13,018 nt of DNA from contig JAPUHZ010000388.1 in NCBI GenBank assembly GCA_027297485.1, positions 1 through 13,018 on the forward strand, in the 5' to 3' direction. Below the pieces are notes generated by a model. It was given only the letters and a program-made list of their open reading frames with translations, did no database searches and had not been told where the DNA came from. Of this stretch, positions 7,168-13,018 are shown piece by piece (the first letter of the stretch is position 1; each line of letters opens with the position of its first letter). Both the position numbers and the translations under genes were made by a program. The DNA comes from Deltaproteobacteria bacterium. GTDB lineage: Bacteria; Desulfobacterota_B; Binatia; UBA9968.

Positions 7168-8940
7168 ATGATGGGCGTTTTTAGAAACATACCTTTCATT
7201 TCAGAGCTAACCCTACTGCTATTACTCTGTCTCAGTCCTGCGACGAAAACCCTCCTGGGTGCGGAAGCAGCACCTCCATCGGTTTCTGACCCTCCACGAC
7301 CAAAAATTCTCTCCGACATCCCTTACACTAAACCGACGGACCCCAAATCCGCCCGCCGACAAACCCTGGATCTCTATCTGCCCGCAAGAACAAAATCTAA
7401 ACCCCCGTTAGTCGTCTTTCTCGAAGGCGGTTTCTGGACCCTGTCCTATGAGGACTATCGCATTGGCCCTGCCATTGCTGATGTCCTATTAACAAACAAC
7501 GTTGCCGTCGCATTAGTCCGTTATCGCCTTGCGCCGAAACATCGCCATCCTGCCCAGGCCAGAGACGTGGCAGCCGCAGTCGCCCATCTGGTACGAGAAG
7601 CCAATCGGTACGGGTATGATCCGAAGAAAATCTTTATTGCCGGACACTCAGCAGGCGCTCACCTTGCGGCTCTCATTGCTCTCGACCCCAGCTACTTAGC
7701 CAAGCACCAAAAACATCCGACAATGCTCGCTGGCGTCATCGCTATCAGCGGCCTATACAACCTTCCTCAACAAATGAACTCTTCTAAGGAGGCCAAAAGG
7801 GCCATTCTCCAGACATTTGGAACAGACACCAAAACTGCTAAAGCTGCATCGCCAATCACCTATGTCCGTACCGATGCCCCACCCTTTCTGATTCTAACCG
7901 CTTCCGGCGACTTCAACGGATTCCGCATCGATGCTCGAAAATTCGCCGTAGCGCTACGCGCCACCGGACATCAAAAGGTGGAACAATATATCATCCACGA
8001 CCGAGATCATTTCTCCATTGCAGAACTGACCGGAAAGTACAACAAATTACGCAAGCTACTCCTAGCGTTTCTCAGAGTGAAACCCCTTCCTCCCTACCTT
8101 TTGGAGTGGCGAGAGATAAAGCGCAATTGGCTCAACCCCCCGTTTTCGACCGTTCCATTTTGGAGTCAGGAAAAACTCATCCGCTCCTACCCTATCGATG
8201 GACGCTTCGTGTCAACGCTGGCTACCATATACGGTCCAATGAAATATGAGCTGCTGGAGTGGTCTTTGGAACGCTACTATGCCATCGATTTGTTCTCTTA
8301 CCTGGATTCACTCCCACAGCAGCAGATTGGACGGGGAACGTACCTGATCATGACCAATATTCGCAACGAGGCACAGTTCTGGTCACTGCAGCAAATCAAG
8401 CCGTACAAACCAGTGATCGTCGTTGGAATCGATAACGAAAGAAATTTGTTTCGACTTTCTGTTTTCTACCGCATGTGGCATGAATACTCCTGGAAGGCCG
8501 GTCCCCAACCACCCGTGATGGCACGTCCCGTAGGAGCATTCATTCACTTTCTAAAAAAACCCCCGCCGAAACTCGAACCCCAGGTATGGCATTCTGCGCT
8601 TACCAAAGGTAGTTTCCGGTTAGTTGAAACAAATCCGCTGGCGATGTTCGGCGAGTTGCCGAAAGAAGTGAACGAGGCGCTGACCTACCGAAACGGCTGC
8701 CTTTACTGCCATAGGTTTCGCGGAGTCGGCTCCCGCAGCCACCATAACCTGGCCTCGACAGGCGCCCCATACGGAGGGTTTGCCTTGCCGTTGGAGACAT
8801 ACCCTCCCGACGTCTGGAAAGCCTTTATGTTCAATCAATATGAAGTTGCAAAGAAGATGGGCGCTTCACCCAATATCATAGATGAAAACGCAAAGCAGGC
8901 ATTGTTCAAATTAGTGGTCAAATATCGTGAAAAGCGATAG
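7168..8940 (+). CDS. Exported alpha/beta-hydrolase-like protein with C-terminal heme c motif, copy 2
   Basis: This 590-residue paralogue of the preceding gene is colinear over its whole length. The central domain looks about two-thirds identical by eye. The signal peptide covers about residues 1-31 (hydrophobic LTLLLLLCL). The nucleophile motif GHSAG is intact (Ser161), as are an acid near Asp248 and His281 in DRDHF. The usual HGG oxyanion motif reads EGGFW, with Glu86 where copy 1 has His. The CxxCH site is Cys511, Cys514, His515, followed by conserved SRSHH, LPLETYPP and GASPN. It begins 77 bases after copy 1, with AGAAAG before the ATG, and is probably co-transcribed. The pair looks like a duplication with divergence in the active site. 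The role could be catalytic, accessory or regulatory. Confidence 0.85.
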   Translation: MMGVFRNIPFISELTLLLLLCLSPATKTLLGAEAAPPSVSDPPRPKILSDIPYTKPTDPKSARRQTLDLYLPARTKSKPPLVVFLEGGFWTLSYEDYRIGPAIADVLLTNNVAVALVRYRLAPKHRHPAQARDVAAAVAHLVREANRYGYDPKKIFIAGHSAGAHLAALIALDPSYLAKHQKHPTMLAGVIAISGLYNLPQQMNSSKEAKRAILQTFGTDTKTAKAASPITYVRTDAPPFLILTASGDFNGFRIDARKFAVALRATGHQKVEQYIIHDRDHFSIAELTGKYNKLRKLLLAFLRVKPLPPYLLEWREIKRNWLNPPFSTVPFWSQEKLIRSYPIDGRFVSTLATIYGPMKYELLEWSLERYYAIDLFSYLDSLPQQQIGRGTYLIMTNIRNEAQFWSLQQIKPYKPVIVVGIDNERNLFRLSVFYRMWHEYSWKAGPQPPVMARPVGAFIHFLKKPPPKLEPQVWHSALTKGSFRLVETNPLAMFGELPKEVNEALTYRNGCLYCHRFRGVGSRSHHNLASTGAPYGGFALPLETYPPDVWKAFMFNQYEVAKKMGASPNIIDENAKQALFKLVVKYREKR

Positions 8941-8991
8941 ACGCCATCGAAAAAAAGAGCCTTCAAGCCACAATGATTTTCCTCTAAATAA

Positions 8992-9009
8992 CCCTCCGTC
9001 TCAGATAGG
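8992..9009 (+). repeat. 18-base direct repeat, copy 2
   Basis: Reads CCCTCCGTCTCAGATAGG, 17 of 18 bases identical to 4953-4970. It begins 52 bases after the stop of the second hydrolase-heme gene. Confidence 0.6.
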
Positions 9010-9084
9010 ATCTACTTAAGGCACAACGCTTGTTATACTCCCCGCAGCAACGCCGGCCCCTTTCCCCCCGTCAAGTTGCACTCT

Positions 9085-9100
9085 TGCAAGCCTGACCCCA
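9085..9100 (+). repeat. Interspersed motif copy a
   Basis: TGCAAGCCTGACCCCA, a variant of the window's CAAGAsYTGAYCCC motif, with one base missing in the middle. Confidence 0.4.
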
Positions 9101-9122
9101 CTCCCGCGGTAAAATACAAGAT

Positions 9123-9138
9123 CCAAGAGCTGACCCCC
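9123..9138 (+). repeat. Interspersed motif copy b
   Basis: CCAAGAGCTGACCCCC, 23 bases after copy a, close to the 3' end of the minus-strand oxygenase gene. Confidence 0.45.
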
Positions 9139-9158
9139 ACTTAGGGTATGATTGTGGA

Positions 9159-9971
9159 CTAGGACGTGAAAAACGCGAAAGCCCGTATCTCAATGCTCTG
9201 CCGCGGCGGTGCGTTTGGAGGGGAAGTGGGGTCATCGAACGATGTGTGAGGCGTGAACCGTGCCCGGCCGTCCTTTTCCGATTCATAAACCTTGAACACC
9301 AGGGCCTCGTCGCGCCGCATCTCAGGAAAATAGAACCAACGGTGGTTGGGATTATACTTCAACCGATAAGTTTGCCCTACTCGGTGCGGGTAACGCCGGT
9401 CCGACACGAGCAAATCCTCCATCGCGATGCTCTTGTAATCGGCAATCATGAGGGGATTTGCCCGGATTGGCTGATTGATCGCCCGCCACACCTGAATGAT
9501 CGCAAAGCGGTGTGCAAGCAATGCCTCGGCCTCGTCGGGGAGAATCTCGCGCACCCGCTGTGGCCCCGACCACTCCGTATAGTCGTTGTGCGCTGAGAGC
9601 ACAGGCTCGCGGATGAGTCTCGCTTCCCGCTCCGCCTCGTCGCCCGAGCGCAGGGTATGATCGAAGATCACGACACGTGAAGCTCCCGACACTCCTTTGA
9701 TTAATTGCTCGACTTCCGGGTAGTAGACCGACTCCAACTGCACAGTGTCGAAGAAGTCCGTGACCTTCGTCTTGTGCTCCACGAAAACAAATCCCTGCTC
9801 GTCCAACGAAAGCTTGTTTGCAAGCAGCCGGCCGTTACGAACTGTAACCCGCTTCAACTCGTGTTTTCCCGTCCGGCGCCGGCTGATATTGTTCGGGCCA
9901 AACGTCTCGTTCACGAGCCTCTCGCTCGTGTCGACGGTGTAGGGAATTTCAACAGATAGTTCCTGAATCAT
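9159..9971 (-). CDS. CmcJ/NvfI-like putative 2OG-Fe(II) oxygenase
   Basis: This 270-residue protein resembles the CmcJ/AsaB/GA4-desaturase-like family of putative non-heme iron, 2-oxoglutarate-dependent oxygenases, known from cephamycin and fungal secondary metabolism and widespread as uncharacterised bacterial genes. The family pattern is visible in order: AHNDYT (His128 and Asp130, the likely HxD iron ligands), QVWRAI, NHRWFYFPEMRRDEALVFK (His210, probably the distal ligand), PHTSFDDP and the C-terminal PRQSIEIRAFAFF, whose arginine may bind 2-oxoglutarate. The ATG at 9971 is chosen with AGGA nine bases upstream; the frame is open to a TTG at 10121, but the extra 50 residues show no family resemblance and would overlap the start of the divergent AbrB-like gene. 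The substrate is unknown. No biosynthetic cluster surrounds it. Confidence 0.8.
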   Translation of the reverse strand: MIQELSVEIPYTVDTSERLVNETFGPNNISRRRTGKHELKRVTVRNGRLLANKLSLDEQGFVFVEHKTKVTDFFDTVQLESVYYPEVEQLIKGVSGASRVVIFDHTLRSGDEAEREARLIREPVLSAHNDYTEWSGPQRVREILPDEAEALLAHRFAIIQVWRAINQPIRANPLMIADYKSIAMEDLLVSDRRYPHRVGQTYRLKYNPNHRWFYFPEMRRDEALVFKVYESEKDGRARFTPHTSFDDPTSPPNAPPRQSIEIRAFAFFTS

Positions 9972-10104
9972 AACCTCAGTTCCTGCATGCTTATTCGGTG
10001 ACCTTAGCGCATATTGGGGGTCCAAGTCTAGAGAAGCAGTAACGGTGTTTCTGTTTCTATCCGGGACATGGTATGCCTCGGCAACCGGGACCGTTGAACT
10101 ATCA

Positions 10105-11169
10105 ATGAACGAATTCACCAACCTCAGGGAGCGGCTGCCTGCTATCCTTAGGGCGCTCGCCGTCGGTATCCCAGCGGGCTATCTGTTCGACAGTCTCGAC
10201 ACTCCGATTCCTTGGATGATCGGGCCGATGATCGCCGTCGCCACGCTCAACTTGATGGGCGTGCGTATGTACGCAGTCCCCTATGGCCGCCAAATGGGGC
10301 AGGTGATCCTCGGTTCGGCTGTGTCGCTCTATTTCACGCCGACAGTGGTGGCGGCGCTGAGCACTCATTTTGTAGCCATTACGGCGGCCACCGCCTCTGC
10401 CTTCTTGATCGGTGGACTCGGCGCGCTGATCTTAAGCCGGGTTTCGGGAGTGGATGGCAAGTCGGCATTCTTCGCCTCGATCCCGGGCGGTGCCATGGCA
10501 ATGGCTGTGCTGGCAGAACGCTACGGTGCCCAGATCGCGCCGGTGGCGGTCGCCCACAGCTTGCGTGTTTCTATTATTGTCATCGTGGTCCCGTTCGTTC
10601 TCACCTATGGAGGTATCCCATTCGAGGGAGCCGCGTATCGACCGGCTGTGCCGCTCGATCTCGCGGTACTGGTGCCATGGCTGGCCTTCGGCTTCGTGTT
10701 GGGCGAGGTTGCGGAGAGGCTCCGGTTACAAAACGGCTACCTGCTGGCACCGCTTTTCTTCGGCGCGGCGCTCACAGTGGGTGGCACCCAGCTTTCCGCC
10801 GTGCCGCACTTGATGATAGACTTCGCCCAACTCATGTTCGGCCTCGTCCTGGGCGCACGTTACGAGCGCGCCTTCTTTGCGCGTCACAGGCTGTTCATCC
10901 CCTTCGCCCTGCTGAACTCGTTCTTTATCCTGATTACCTCGGTGGGGGTCGCTGTTGCCCTCTCTTGGGCCTTCGGCCTACCCATCGCCACCATGATCAT
11001 CGCCACTGCGCCAGGCGGATTTGCAGAGATGACCATCACAGCCCAAGCCTTGCAGATCGGGGTGCCGTTGGTGGTCGCCTTCCACTTGTTCCGGGTGGTA
11101 GTGGTCAACATGGGCTCCCAGTATATCTACGCCTTCGCCACATGGGCGCTGGGCCGAAGTCCAGACTGA
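10105..11169 (+). CDS. AbrB-family (COG3180-type) membrane protein
   Basis: This 354-residue polytopic membrane protein has the duplicated AbrB-type membrane domain; it is unrelated to the AbrB transcription factor. The first half has GYLFDSLDTPIPWMIGPM (about 25-42) and the loop SIPGGAMAMAVLAERYGA (about 125-142). The second half repeats the pattern with GEVAERLRLQNGYLLAPLFFG and APGGFAEMTITAQ (about 302-314). Databases often call members ammonia monooxygenase-like, which is misleading; they are probably transporters or regulators of uncertain substrate. The ATG at 10105 gives a normal family N-terminus; a GTG at 10045 would add 20 residues without family features. It is divergent from the oxygenase gene with 133 bases between starts, so the two may share control. 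The stop lies inside a short repeat that carries the adjacent MITE-like insertion. Confidence 0.82.
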   Translation: MNEFTNLRERLPAILRALAVGIPAGYLFDSLDTPIPWMIGPMIAVATLNLMGVRMYAVPYGRQMGQVILGSAVSLYFTPTVVAALSTHFVAITAATASAFLIGGLGALILSRVSGVDGKSAFFASIPGGAMAMAVLAERYGAQIAPVAVAHSLRVSIIVIVVPFVLTYGGIPFEGAAYRPAVPLDLAVLVPWLAFGFVLGEVAERLRLQNGYLLAPLFFGAALTVGGTQLSAVPHLMIDFAQLMFGLVLGARYERAFFARHRLFIPFALLNSFFILITSVGVAVALSWAFGLPIATMIIATAPGGFAEMTITAQALQIGVPLVVAFHLFRVVVVNMGSQYIYAFATWALGRSPD

Positions 11170-11189
11170 AAGAAGATTTCAAAACTCAA
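11159..11189 (+). repeat. Left half of interrupted short repeat
   Basis: This stretch matches 11994-12024 at 25 of 31 bases (shared core GAAAGAAGAT.TCAAA and the final TCAA). It includes the stop codon of the AbrB-like gene. Its right half continues after the palindromic element at 11366. Confidence 0.55.
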
Positions 11190-11365
11190 CAGGGTGTTGA
11201 AAAACCCTATTCCAGACCGGTTAAAAAGGTCCCAGATGCAAGGCGCGCGAGAAACCGACGATCGGAGACGTACTTAGGAGTACGTCGGAGAGAGGCTGTC
11301 GAGCGCAACTATTGCAACGCCTGCTGTTGGCAGGCTATGGCAGATGGGCCTCTTTCAACGGTCTG
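11190..11365. mobile_element. Palindromic MITE-like element, 176 bases
   Basis: The element has imperfect inverted ends: left CAGGGTGTTGAAAAA, and the right end read backwards CAGACCGTTGAAAGA, 11 of 15 matching. TCAA flanks both sides (11186-11189 and 11366-11369), a candidate target duplication. Inside is a perfect 8-base hairpin (GACGTACT-TAGG-AGTACGTC, 11267-11286) and a second hairpin GCCTGC-TGTTG-GCAGGC (11319-11335). A second left-end-like block, CAGACCGGTTAAAAAGGTC, starts at 11213 and matches the right end even better, so the arms are complex. It encodes nothing and would need a transposase in trans. The pattern recalls short palindromic repeats seen in several environmental Gram-negative genomes, but the family name is not known to me. 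Confidence 0.65.
11267..11286. repeat. Perfect 8-base-pair hairpin at the element's centre
   Basis: GACGTACT, loop TAGG, AGTACGTC. This is the strongest local palindrome in the window and lies near the middle of the MITE-like element. Confidence 0.7.
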
Positions 11366-11382
11366 TCAAGAGTTGATCCCAA
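11366..11382 (+). repeat. Right half of interrupted repeat; interspersed motif copy c
   Basis: TCAAGAGTTGATCCCAA, identical over 17 bases to 12021-12037. It resumes the short repeat on the far side of the palindromic element. Confidence 0.6.
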
Positions 11383-11431
11383 TGCCTCCGCCTTGCTGAC
11401 CGGACTGCCCTTGAAATGGCACTCCCTTAGC

Positions 11432-11836
11432 TCAATCCGTGCACGGAAGATGCGATTCGTCGGTTGCTGCCCAACTCACCCGGCTGCTCCAGTGCCCATG
11501 CTCCGACGGTTTCGTTGATGGTTCATCGTCGAGGGTGCCTGCCGGAACGAGAATACGCTGGCCATCGCGCGACTTATGCGGCACAGGGCAGTTACACCGT
11601 GTGCAAATCTGTCGCGCGAAGCTTTTCGCTTCCGGAAGATCGTAACGCGAGATAAACTCCTCACCCGATATCCAGCGAAACTGATCAACAACTACCGCTA
11701 TGTTCGTTGCCCGCACGCCGCCCGTAGCTTTCCGGCAGCGGGAGCAATAGCAGTGGCGAAATCTGAGAAAGGGTGGTCTCACTTCATAGTGGACCGATTT
11801 GCAAAGGCAACTCCCTCGAAGTGCTTGATCGGACAT
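11432..11836 (-). CDS. GFA/CENP-V-family zinc protein
   Basis: This 134-residue protein has the hallmark of the GFA (glutathione-dependent formaldehyde-activating enzyme/CENP-V) family. It opens with GSCLCKSVHYEV (Cys10, Cys12), then HCYCSRCRKATGG (Cys29, Cys31, Cys34), and later ICTRCNCPVP (Cys78, Cys81). In the family, the first and last cysteine pairs hold a structural zinc and the middle triad a second zinc. The C-terminal PAGTLDDEP and the HxxxxSRVSW region also fit. Most members do not act on formaldehyde and their substrates are unknown. The usual CGS after the last cysteine pair reads CNC, a small deviation. The ATG has AGGAGG five bases upstream. It stands alone, between repeat-rich spacers, and is convergent with the AbrB-like gene. 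Confidence 0.87.
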   Translation of the reverse strand: MSDQALRGSCLCKSVHYEVRPPFLRFRHCYCSRCRKATGGVRATNIAVVVDQFRWISGEEFISRYDLPEAKSFARQICTRCNCPVPHKSRDGQRILVPAGTLDDEPSTKPSEHGHWSSRVSWAATDESHLPCTD

Positions 11837-11993
11837 TGCAGCCTCCTATAAAAGATTCCGTCCCCGGCTTCATCCCGAAGACGAGCCAAACTTAATAGAA
11901 ACACCAACCGGGCGTCAAGAGGAATAAAACCAAATGGGCTGGAAGCCTATAGGCATGTCAGAATTGAAATCCCGGCCCTCAACATCCTATGCG

Positions 11994-12037
11994 GTCCGGG
12001 CCGAAAGAAGATATCAAATTTCAAGAGTTGATCCCAA
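11994..12037 (+). repeat. Uninterrupted copy of the short repeat; contains motif copy d
   Basis: Its left 31 bases match 11159-11189 (25/31), and its right part, from TCAA at 12021, matches 11366-11382 exactly for 17 bases. It therefore looks like the unoccupied form of the site holding the palindromic element. Confidence 0.6.
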
Positions 12038-12103
12038 ATTCAAACCGAGAGGACGTGTCACGGCACTGCGGATCTAATTAAAAAAGGTACCGAATAGTAA
12101 GAT

Positions 12104-12119
12104 ACAAGACCTTACCCCA
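12104..12119 (+). repeat. Interspersed motif copy e
   Basis: ACAAGACCTTACCCCA, a degenerate copy of the CAAGAsYTGAYCCC motif, 27 bases past the end of the VOC gene. Confidence 0.4.
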
Positions 12120-12146
12120 TTTAGTTGCTGGACCCGGTCGAGAGTG

Positions 12147-12629
12147 TCAATGGGCCCCGGTGTCGAGTCCGCTTGCCTGGGCGATGATCTCCTCCACGCT
12201 CTTATCCAGGTCGAGTTTCCGGTTAAGGCGCGCCTCGTCGCGGTCCGGTATGAGAGCGTAGATCTCCAGACGGTTCCCCTCGGGGTCGAGGAAATAGCAC
12301 GAGACGGTGTTTCCCATCTCCTCATAAGCGTGGCTTACGCAGTGATCGATCGGCACGCCCTGCGCCTTGAAGCCTTCATAGAACGCCTTGACGTCGGCCG
12401 GTGTCTCCGCCTGCCAGGCGATGTGCGCGAGGATCTTGGCATTGCCCTCGCGTCCCTTGGCCAGAGCGAGCTGGTGGTCGTCAAGCTCGGGATCAGGCGT
12501 CATGAACACCATACGCCCCGGGTGCTCACGGTATTTAATGAGCCCGACAACGTCCCTGTAAAACGCCACCATTTTGTCCAGGTCGTTCACGTAAAGTACC
12601 ACGTGACTCAATCCTTTAACCTTTGGCAT
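12147..12629 (-). CDS. VOC-superfamily (glyoxalase/extradiol dioxygenase-like) protein
   Basis: This 160-residue protein has the paired beta-alpha-beta-beta-beta modules of the vicinal oxygen chelate superfamily. The first module begins GLSHVVLYVNDLDKMVAFYRDVVGL and the second ILAHIAWQAETPADVKAFYEGF, ending YFLDPEGNRLEIY. Likely metal ligands are His9, His69 and Glu122, with His52 (DDHQLAL) also near the expected site. This arrangement resembles type I extradiol (catechol 2,3-dioxygenase-like) or glyoxalase-like members. About 35 residues follow the second module as a charged helical tail. The reaction cannot be fixed from sequence. The ATG has GGAGG six bases upstream, a strong site. It has no operon partner within the window; the next minus-strand frame upstream ends at 12893. 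Confidence 0.85.
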   Translation of the reverse strand: MPKVKGLSHVVLYVNDLDKMVAFYRDVVGLIKYREHPGRMVFMTPDPELDDHQLALAKGREGNAKILAHIAWQAETPADVKAFYEGFKAQGVPIDHCVSHAYEEMGNTVSCYFLDPEGNRLEIYALIPDRDEARLNRKLDLDKSVEEIIAQASGLDTGAH

Positions 12630-12892
12630 ATAACGCCTCCCTACCTCGGTTTACGAGCAGTTTACTCCCCCATGCAGGGCATCTATCAATTGTGAACTTA
12701 TCAGACAGCCCTTTCTAGGCAGAAAGTATCTAATACCTTATCTCGTGTCAAATAGTATCGGGGCAGGCTCCGGCACACAAATGGCTTGGGCCGACCCGAC
12801 CATAACTTTGTCAACCGACAACCATAGACTTGACCTCATTGCTGGGGAAATGTCGTGTCGACTGATCTCGACTGGGCAAGATCTATAAACAC
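12630..12892. other. Intergenic spacer, nothing recognised
   Basis: It lies upstream of the VOC gene and should contain its promoter. No reading frame, hairpin or repeat with clear support was seen. Confidence 0.5.
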
Positions 12893-13018
12893 CTATGGCC
12901 TAATCAGAAGCCTGGGATGATGAAGCCAAAAATAGCCGGCCATACCAGCTGCTGCCATTAAATTGCCAAAAAGAATGGCCGGCCAGGCAAGTGCATGAAG
13001 TATTGGCTCGGCAAAGAC
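12893..13018 (-). CDS. Possible C-terminus of a membrane protein running off the edge
   Basis: A minus-strand frame is open from the window edge to a TAG, giving 41 residues. It includes a strongly hydrophobic stretch (LAWPAILFGNLMAAAGMAGY) followed by FWLHHPRLLIRP, typical of a last transmembrane helix with a positive tail. No family is recognised. An open run of 41 codons is not rare by chance, so this rests mainly on the helix-like composition. Another minus frame is also open here but looks less protein-like. Confidence 0.35.
   Translation of the reverse strand, partial: VFAEPILHALAWPAILFGNLMAAAGMAGYFWLHHPRLLIRP

Larger units (their letters stand above)
11837..12146. other. Intergenic spacer with short repeats
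   Basis: No gene seen in these 310 bases. They hold the uninterrupted copy of the short repeat (11994-12037) and another interspersed motif (12104-12119). The promoter of the GFA-family gene should lie at the left end. Confidence 0.6.

Noticed and set aside
9972..10121. TTG-initiated 50-residue extension of the oxygenase
   Set aside because: The added residues lack family similarity and would overlap the start of the divergent AbrB-like gene. The ATG at 9971 has its own ribosome site.
10212..11399. Long plus-strand reading frame of 395 residues
   Set aside because: It overlaps the AbrB-family gene in another frame, is rich in Arg, Gly and His as GC-rich shadow frames are, and has no family features. 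It also runs through the palindromic element.

Overview
The window is a gene-dense stretch of bacterial chromosome, probably from an uncultured Gram-negative environmental bacterium. Secretion signals, a periplasmic c-type heme motif, a TsuA/TusA-type sulfur pair and a palindromic short mobile repeat would fit lineages such as Methylomirabilota/Rokubacteria or deltaproteobacterial relatives. No phylogenetic marker is present, so this placement is a weak inference. I saw no rRNA, tRNA, CRISPR array, phage gene or transposase.

Layout. (1) At the left edge is the 3' part of an ornithine cyclodeaminase/mu-crystallin family gene (+). (2) From about 4.9 kb back to 0.8 kb, five genes lie on the minus strand in transcription order: an MFS carboxylate-type transporter, an exported YVTN beta-propeller protein, a YeeE/YedE (TsuA-like) thiosulfate transporter with a TTG start, a TusA-family sulfur carrier, and a small exported BamE/SmpA-like protein. 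The gaps are short (116, 87, 53 and 26 bases), so the last four could be one operon, with the transporter and sulfur carrier at its core. (3) A 396-base divergent spacer leads into two tandem plus-strand paralogues (5306-8940). Each is an exported three-part protein: an alpha/beta-hydrolase domain, an unrecognised central domain, and a C-terminal segment with a CxxCH heme c motif. This pair is the most novel content of the window. (4) Next are a minus-strand CmcJ-like putative 2OG/Fe(II) oxygenase and a divergent AbrB-family membrane protein. (5) The right end has a GFA-family zinc protein (-), a VOC/glyoxalase-fold protein (-), and at the edge a possible membrane-protein C-terminus (-).

The intergenic DNA on the right carries repeat structure. 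A 176-base palindromic MITE-like element (11190-11365) is flanked by TCAA and sits inside a short repeat; a second, uninterrupted copy of that repeat lies at 11994-12037. A degenerate motif of the form CAAGAsYTGAYCCC occurs five times between genes. An 18-base repeat (17/18 identical) brackets the hydrolase-heme gene pair.

Together the genes suggest sulfur uptake and trafficking on the left, a secreted esterase/redox pair in the middle, and accessory metabolism in repeat-rich DNA on the right. No pathway links all the parts.
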